This document shows, in pieces, positions 58,806 to 64,000 of a stretch of DNA of 64,000 nucleotides. The position numbers and the translations under genes were made by a program. The stretch's first letter is position 1; each line of letters begins with the position of its first letter. The notes under the pieces were generated by a model, which had not been told where the DNA came from, did no database searches, and saw nothing but the letters and a program-made list of their open reading frames with translations. Source of the stretch: Paenibacillus sinopodophylli (GTDB lineage: Bacteria > Bacillota > Bacilli > Paenibacillales > Paenibacillaceae); contig NZ_VDBO01000003.1 of NCBI RefSeq assembly GCF_005930355.1, positions 457,486 to 521,485 of the forward strand, in the 5' to 3' direction.

Positions 58806-58821
58806 GGCAAGCGTAGAGGTA

Positions 58822-58860
58822 AGAAGCAGACGCCCATTACGGACGCCTGCTTCTTTTTTT
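58822..58860 (+). terminator. Terminator of gyrB
   Basis: AGAAGCAG pairs with CTGCTTCT and is followed by six T residues. The convergent ATP-grasp gene ends inside the hairpin. Confidence 0.9.
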
Positions 58861-59610
58861 GAAGCGTCCGTAGGCGACCGCGTAGCGGTACACTTTGTGA
58901 AAGACGCTTTGGTCGGGCAGCTTTCGGAATATAAAAGGGTCAGGCAGCGTATTTACTTCCAGTATCCACGGATGGAGCTTAGCGTCAATGGCAATATCGA
59001 CACCGATTTCCTTCAAATGGGGATAGGCTGCCTCCAGATTACCTGCGATGGCGATACTGAGCTTTCTTAATCGGTTTTTGAAAGCAGCAAGCTCTGTTAA
59101 GGTGGCATGGCCGCTCATAAGCCTTTCAATAGCCATTGGAGTTCCACCGCTATGATAATTGGTTACAATTTTTCCAGGATGGGCAAGGCGTCCAATAATA
59201 CCTGTTGCCTCCCATTCATTACGTAGATCTTTTTGGACCATCACTCGAATGTCAAAGCGACGCTTCTGATGGCGAAGCAGGTGGATGCCCTTCTGTACGA
59301 TGTGGCGTCTGCCTTTCTTTTGGCGTACAAGTCTTTGGTATAGCTGCTCGAAGGTTGGGAAGTACATAATCTTTGTGTTCAACTGGTAACGGTACCCGAG
59401 ACCTGGAGTCGTTGATCTCTCAATGCGGGTGACGCCGTTTCCAAAGGTTCCATTAATCGGCTTGAAATAGATCATTCCGTATTCGTTCAGCATTGACTGG
59501 AGCGTTGCTCGGTCAAACAGCCTTGTGGCGGGCATGTATTGGCGCAAATAATCGGATTTGAGCATAATTTTTGTTTTTGCCCATTTGCTCTTAACACGTT
59601 GAATGCTCAA
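58837..59610 (-). CDS. YheC/YheD-family ATP-grasp protein
   Basis: I choose TTG 59610, with AGAGGAG at 8 bases, giving 257 residues. The protein is a compact ATP-grasp enzyme: MIYFKPINGTFGNGVTRIER (nucleotide loop), RRFDIRVMVQKD, EIGVDIAIDAKLHPWILEVNTLPDPF (metal site EVN). It matches the YheC/YheD spore-coat-associated family; the substrate is unknown. It lies opposite to gyrB and gyrA, between them. Confidence 0.88.
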   Translation of the reverse strand: MSIQRVKSKWAKTKIMLKSDYLRQYMPATRLFDRATLQSMLNEYGMIYFKPINGTFGNGVTRIERSTTPGLGYRYQLNTKIMYFPTFEQLYQRLVRQKKGRRHIVQKGIHLLRHQKRRFDIRVMVQKDLRNEWEATGIIGRLAHPGKIVTNYHSGGTPMAIERLMSGHATLTELAAFKNRLRKLSIAIAGNLEAAYPHLKEIGVDIAIDAKLHPWILEVNTLPDPFIFRKLPDQSVFHKVYRYAVAYGRFKKRSRRP

Positions 59611-59666
59611 CGATTTTTCTCCTCTCTCGCTGTTTCTGATCTTCGCTTGGAATTCCAATGATGAAG

Positions 59667-59695
59667 GAGACAGACTTGGAATTGAGTGGTATAAT
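59667..59695 (+). promoter_or_regulatory. Candidate SigA promoter of gyrA
   Basis: GAGACA and TATAAT are separated by exactly 17 bp, with TG upstream of the -10. The leader is about 190 bp. Confidence 0.5.
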
Positions 59696-59896
59696 GAAAG
59701 TTGGGTCTGTTTATTTTATGGCAGCTTTTTATTTATGGAGAGCGGTAATTCACCTATTTTTAAACAATAATGATGAGAGATTTACCGGAATCCCAAAAGC
59801 ATGAGCGAAATAGGTTTATAAGCTCGCTTTTTGAGAAAGAAATATAAGGTTATGTTGGTTTAAGAGTAGCTATAGATGGTGTCAGGGAGGTAAATC

Positions 59897-62377
59897 ATGG
59901 CGGAAGAACAACGTATATCTATAAAGGACCGGGATATTGGTACAGAGATGCGTGATTCTTTTATGGATTACGCAATGAGTATCATCGTAAGCCGGGCTCT
60001 TCCCGATGTTCGGGATGGACTGAAGCCTGTGCATCGACGAATTTTGTATGCGATGTCTGAGCTTGGCATGTCACCGGACAAGCCCCATAAGAAATCGGCG
60101 AGAATCGTCGGAGAAGTAATCGGTAAGTACCATCCACACGGTGATTCGGCCGTGTATGAATCAATGGTTCGGATGGCGCAGGATTTCTCCATGCGTTACA
60201 TGCTTGTTGATGGACACGGTAACTTTGGTTCGATTGACGGCGACTTTGCAGCAGCCATGCGTTATACAGAAGCTCGTCTTTCCAAAATCGCGATGGAATT
60301 GCTGCGTGATATCAACAAGGAAACAATTGACTTCGCACCCAACTACGATGGTGAAGAATCGGAGCCTGTCGTATTGCCTGCCCGGTATCCGAACCTTCTT
60401 GTTAACGGAGTAACAGGAATCGCGGTCGGTATGGCAACGAATATTCCACCTCATAACTTGAACGAGGTTATTGACGGTGTTCAGGCTCTCATTGTGAATC
60501 CTGATATTACGCCTGTTGAATTAATGGAATATATCAAAGGTCCGGACTTCCCGACAGCAGCTTTTGTAATGGGCCGACAAGGCATTCGTCAAGCTTATTT
60601 GACAGGCCGTGGCTCCGTGACCATGCGTGCTCGGGCTACAATCGAAGAGAATAACGGCAAAGCGCGCATTATTGTGCATGAGCTGCCATATCAAGTCATC
60701 AAAGCAAGGCTGGTCGAAAAGATCGCTGAGCTGGTTCGGGAGAAGAAAATCGAAGGTATTACTGATCTTCGAGATGAATCTGACCGTAATGGTATGCGAG
60801 TTGTTATTGAGCTTCGCCGAGATGTAAATCCAAGCATTGTACTGAACAATTTATACAAGCATACGCAGTTGCAATCCAACTTCGGGATTAATATGCTGGC
60901 GCTAGTGAATGGCGAGCCTAAGACGCTCAATATTCGCGATATGCTTTACCATTATTTGCAGCATCAGATTGTGGTTATACGTCGCCGTACCGAGTTTGAC
61001 CTCAAGAAGGCAGAAGCTCGGGCACACATTTTGGAAGGCTTACGAATCGCACTTGACCATCTGGATGAAGTAATCGCGTTAATTCGTGCATCTCAGACAG
61101 CAGATCAAGCACGTGAAGGATTAATCACTAGATTCTCACTCAGTCATGAGCAGGCACAAGCGATTCTAGATATGCGCTTGCAGCGTCTGACCGGACTTGA
61201 AAGAGACAAAATAGAAGCAGAATACGCGGAGCTCATGCGGAAAATTACTGAACTCAAAGCTATTCTAGCGGATGAGCAGCTAGTGCTCGATATCATCAGT
61301 ACAGAGCTCGCGGAATTGAAGGATCGTTTCGGTGATGAACGACGTACTGAGCTCATGGCAAGTGATGAGGAAATTCTGGATGAGGATTTGATTCCTCGCG
61401 AGGACGTTATCATTTCCATTACGCATACTGGCTATATCAAGCGTCTGCCAGTTGGTACGTATCGGAGCCAGAAGCGGGGCGGTAAAGGTGTAGTCGGAAT
61501 GGGAACGAAGGATGATGACTTTGTCGAGCATTTATTCGTCTCCAATACGCATCATTATCTCTTGTTCTTTACGAATAAGGGGAAGGTGTATAAGCTGAAG
61601 GCTTACGAGATACCTGATCTTAACCGTACTGCGCGTGGAACGCCAATTATCAACCTTATTCAAATTGAACAAGGTGAGACGATAAATGCAGTTATCCCTG
61701 TACAAGAGTTCGATTCCGAGCACTTCTTGTTCTTTGCAACAAGGCAAGGCGTCGTGAAGAAGACTCCGCTTGATGATTATGTCAACATCCGGAAGGTTGG
61801 ACTTATCGCGATCTCACTTCGCGAGGATGATGATCTAATCGGCGTGAAGCTGACTGACGGTAACCAAGAAATTATTATGGGTACAGCTCAGGGGATGTCG
61901 ATTCGTTATTCGGAGCAGGATGTTCGGTCTATGGGACGTTCGGCAACCGGCGTGAAGGGAATCCAGCTTGACGAGGAAGATACCGTTATCGACATGGATG
62001 TTATCGTACCGGATAAGGATATCTTAATCGTTACCTCCAAAGGCTACGGCAAGCGTACACCGGTACTCGATTATCGCATTCAGAATCGTGGCGGCAAAGG
62101 TATCAAAACGCTTAACGTTACGGATAAGAATGGTCCGATCGTTTCGCTTAAAGTCGTTGAGAACGATGAAGATCTTATGATCATGACTGCATCTGGAACG
62201 ATGATTCGTACCAGCATGGAAGGCATCTCAACGATGGGACGTAATACGCAAGGCGTCAAGCTCATCAACACACGTGAGGACGATACGGTGGCGACGGTTA
62301 CTCGTGTTGCGCGCAGTGAAGAGAATGAAGCACTAGACGAGAATGAAGAAGAGATTGGCGAAACGCCAAACGAATAA
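59897..62377 (+). CDS. gyrA: DNA gyrase subunit A
   Basis: The 826-residue protein has the breakage-reunion domain with [19 protein letters not shown] (quinolone region with the usual Ser and Glu), catalytic Tyr in [10 protein letters not shown], and the C-terminal beta-pinwheel with the GyrA box QKRGGKG. The acidic tail ([14 protein letters not shown]) is common. It is a wild-type-looking, full-length subunit. GGGAGG precedes ATG 59897. Confidence 0.99.
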   Translation: MAEEQRISIKDRDIGTEMRDSFMDYAMSIIVSRALPDVRDGLKPVHRRILYAMSELGMSPDKPHKKSARIVGEVIGKYHPHGDSAVYESMVRMAQDFSMRYMLVDGHGNFGSIDGDFAAAMRYTEARLSKIAMELLRDINKETIDFAPNYDGEESEPVVLPARYPNLLVNGVTGIAVGMATNIPPHNLNEVIDGVQALIVNPDITPVELMEYIKGPDFPTAAFVMGRQGIRQAYLTGRGSVTMRARATIEENNGKARIIVHELPYQVIKARLVEKIAELVREKKIEGITDLRDESDRNGMRVVIELRRDVNPSIVLNNLYKHTQLQSNFGINMLALVNGEPKTLNIRDMLYHYLQHQIVVIRRRTEFDLKKAEARAHILEGLRIALDHLDEVIALIRASQTADQAREGLITRFSLSHEQAQAILDMRLQRLTGLERDKIEAEYAELMRKITELKAILADEQLVLDIISTELAELKDRFGDERRTELMASDEEILDEDLIPREDVIISITHTGYIKRLPVGTYRSQKRGGKGVVGMGTKDDDFVEHLFVSNTHHYLLFFTNKGKVYKLKAYEIPDLNRTARGTPIINLIQIEQGETINAVIPVQEFDSEHFLFFATRQGVVKKTPLDDYVNIRKVGLIAISLREDDDLIGVKLTDGNQEIIMGTAQGMSIRYSEQDVRSMGRSATGVKGIQLDEEDTVIDMDVIVPDKDILIVTSKGYGKRTPVLDYRIQNRGGKGIKTLNVTDKNGPIVSLKVVENDEDLMIMTASGTMIRTSMEGISTMGRNTQGVKLINTREDDTVATVTRVARSEENEALDENEEEIGETPNE

Positions 62378-62383
62378 ATGGAG

Positions 62384-62427
62384 AAACATAGCTGATTCCG
62401 ATACTTTGCGGATCAGCTTATGTTTTT
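62384..62427 (+). terminator. Terminator of gyrA
   Basis: AACATA-GCTGATTCCG pairs with CGGATCAGC-TTATGTT and is followed by TTTT. Confidence 0.88.
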
Positions 62428-62480
62428 AGTTTCTTAAATATATGTAGCGAAAATATTCATTTACTGGGGAGAGGACTCTC

Positions 62481-63554
62481 GTGGCGGCGGTAACGTTATT
62501 ACATCTTAAATTAGGCGACAAAATTATTGAAGATGTCCTCACTCCGCTTGGCAGTGTTTTATTTCAAAAGGGGAAAGTTGTAACACCTAAAGAAATGGAA
62601 ATATTGCAAGCATTCCTCATTACAAGTGTAGAGATTGAGTCAAACCAAGCTTCAAGCAAAACACGTGAGGACGCAGATGAGGATGCTGCCCAAGAAGTGA
62701 GTCCAATGATTGCGGCATCTCCCCTTCATGAAGAATATGACAAGATGGTCATTGTTTTGCGACAAGTATTCAATTCTTTTGTTGCTGGACAAGTTTTGCC
62801 AGTGATGGATATTCGCAAGCAATTGGAGAAGCTATTGGAGCAAATTAAAAATTATAATTTGCTGACTTTTGTACCGCGTCAATTTTTGGAGAAGGATTAT
62901 TTACTTCATAATGCGGTAATGTGCGCTCTAACTTCTTATCAAATTGCACAATGGACAGGCTTTCCTCAGAAGGATTGGATGCAAATTGCATTTGCAGGAC
63001 TATTTCATGACATTGGGAACGTAAAAATCGACAAATCGATTCTTCTGAACCCAAATTCCTTATCTGTGGAAGAGAAGGAAGAAATGATGCGTCATACGGT
63101 ACTTGGCTATCAACTGCTCAAAAATGTGCCAGCTCTAACCGAAGGGGTTAAAATGGCATCATTGCAGCATCATGAGAAAGTTGATGGAACGGGGTATCCA
63201 CTCGGTATTGACGCGACTAAAATAAATCCATATGCCAAGATTGTAGCTATTGCAGATATCTTTCACGCAATGACTTTAAATAAAGCGTATAGAAAAGCCG
63301 CATCTCCGTATCTTGTGCTGGAGCAGATTCAAAGTGATGCGTTCGGTAAGCTGGATCCTACTTATGTGCGTGTTTTTGTAGAGAAGGCTACGCAGTTCCA
63401 CAATGGAACGGTCGTAAGGTTGAGTGATGAACGAGTTGGCGAAATTGTATTCTCGGATCAACACTATCCGACTAGACCTTGGGTTTCCATTGAAGGTGTC
63501 ATTGTAAATTTAATTGTCGAGAGACAACTGCATATCAAAGAAGTACTGAGGTAA
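62481..63554 (+). CDS. HD-GYP domain phosphodiesterase-like protein
   Basis: GGGGAGAGG precedes GTG 62481. The 357-residue protein has an N-terminal domain (about 1-65, HLKLGDKIIEDVLTPLGSVLFQKGKVVTPKEMEIL) and an HD-GYP-type metal phosphohydrolase with FHDIGNVKIDKSIL, HTVLGYQLLKNVPAL and LQHHEKVDGTGYPLG. The family often hydrolyses c-di-GMP, but activity here is inferred. It lies between gyrA and the rRNA operon. Confidence 0.9.
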   Translation: MAAVTLLHLKLGDKIIEDVLTPLGSVLFQKGKVVTPKEMEILQAFLITSVEIESNQASSKTREDADEDAAQEVSPMIAASPLHEEYDKMVIVLRQVFNSFVAGQVLPVMDIRKQLEKLLEQIKNYNLLTFVPRQFLEKDYLLHNAVMCALTSYQIAQWTGFPQKDWMQIAFAGLFHDIGNVKIDKSILLNPNSLSVEEKEEMMRHTVLGYQLLKNVPALTEGVKMASLQHHEKVDGTGYPLGIDATKINPYAKIVAIADIFHAMTLNKAYRKAASPYLVLEQIQSDAFGKLDPTYVRVFVEKATQFHNGTVVRLSDERVGEIVFSDQHYPTRPWVSIEGVIVNLIVERQLHIKEVLR

Positions 63555-63745
63555 TTTTTTAATGAAAAGCAGTAAGTACGGAATGGCTGCCTGAAGTAAT
63601 TGTTCAGAAGCATATTCATGTACGTGCTGTTTTTTTTTGAATAGATTAGTACGTCTTGAGAAGATGAATTAATCATTTTTTGTGTATAAACCGCTATATA
63701 GTAAGGGTTTATCGGGAATGCAATGGGACTAAATGCTGCTACATA
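63555..63745. other. Gap before the rRNA promoter
   Basis: No gene is seen. The stretch is AT-rich. Confidence 0.5.
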
Positions 63746-63774
63746 GAAAAAAAACGAAAAAAATGAAAAAAACA
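63746..63774 (+). promoter_or_regulatory. Phased A-tracts upstream of the rRNA promoter (UP element)
   Basis: Three A-tracts spaced about 10 bp apart lie directly upstream of the -35, as in strong rRNA promoters. Confidence 0.7.
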
Positions 63775-63775
63775 C

Positions 63776-63805
63776 TTGCAATGGGATAGGCGCCTATGAT
63801 ATATT
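63776..63805 (+). promoter_or_regulatory. rRNA operon promoter
   Basis: TTGCAA and TATATT are separated by 18 bp. The spacer contains a 12-bp perfect palindrome, ATAGGCGCCTAT (63786-63797). The leader carries GCTCTTTGAAAACTGAACAA (63851-63870), the usual Firmicute rRNA leader element. Confidence 0.85.
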
Positions 63806-63947
63806 ATCTAGGTCGCCAACGAGAGACACGGTCGACACGAAAGAAAAGCTTGCTCTTTGAAAACTGAACAACGAGTAATAACTGCCTCGCAAATCCTTCG
63901 GGATAAGCGAAAAAGCGATAAAAAAGTAATGAGCATTTCAAACACCA

Positions 63948-64000
63948 ATTTGGAGAGTTTGATCCTGGCTCAGGACGAACGCTGGCGGCGTGCCTAATAC
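63948..64000 (+). rRNA. 16S rRNA, 5' end, cut by the window
   Basis: The universal GAGAGTTTGATCCTGGCTCA and GACGAACGCTGGCGGCGTG are present. The exact mature 5' end is approximate. Confidence 0.99.

Noticed and set aside
63464..63781. Minus-strand open frame of about 105 residues over the HD-gene end and rRNA promoter
   Set aside because: It covers the promoter A-tracts (read as Phe runs) and overlaps a real gene, so it is not coding.

Overview
The window looks like the replication-origin region of a Paenibacillus-type Firmicute. I infer this from gene content and order, not from a database search. oriC and dnaA lie near 52 kb. Nearly all genes to the left are on the minus strand and nearly all to the right on the plus strand, so transcription follows the replication forks. 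The sporulation-linked genes (yyaC, a YheC/YheD ATP-grasp protein, spoIIIJ/jag, soj/spo0J/noc) fit an endospore former. The last bases are the 5' end of a 16S rRNA gene.

1-10 kb is accessory and decaying. It holds an IS66 transposase with an in-frame stop, a broken RCC1-repeat gene, an intact OmpR-type response regulator and 7TM-DISM histidine kinase, a scrap of a large serine recombinase, and a 1488-residue secreted SLH-domain protein. Just upstream of the SLH gene lies an eroded second copy of the kinase end, the intergenic promoter region and the regulator start. The locus therefore looks like a duplicated kinase-regulator-surface protein module in which one copy lost its regulators. Both copies keep a TTAAG-N6-TTAAG direct repeat that could be the regulator's operator.

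10-18.5 kb is the WalRK cell-wall locus in its usual order (walR, walK, yycH, yycI, walJ, htrA, a small CxxH/CxxC protein, rlmH). A 1.1 kb non-coding stretch with palindromic repeats and a GGTT tetranucleotide array separates walR from an M23 peptidase gene. Then come purA, dnaB, rplI, gdpP and a DUF2232 membrane gene. 28.5-40 kb holds a CBS protein, an LCP-family ligase, transporters, rpsF-ssb-rpsR, a tRNA-Ser(CGA), an MscS channel and yyaC.

40-52 kb carries a cysteine-desulfurase-like enzyme, spo0J (parB), soj (parA), noc, rsmG, mnmG, mnmE, jag, yidC, rnpA and rpmH, with two perfect parS sites. 52-64 kb holds oriC, dnaA, a second origin half with a DnaA-trio, dnaN, yaaA, recF, remB, gyrB, an inverted ATP-grasp gene, gyrA, an HD-GYP protein and the rRNA operon promoter.

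Most of the window is core genome. The less ordinary signals are the duplicated two-component/surface-protein module, several families of short dispersed hairpin repeats in the gaps, putative Spo0A boxes at oriC and the dnaA promoter, and a palindrome inside the rRNA promoter spacer. I see no CRISPR array, prophage or defence cluster.
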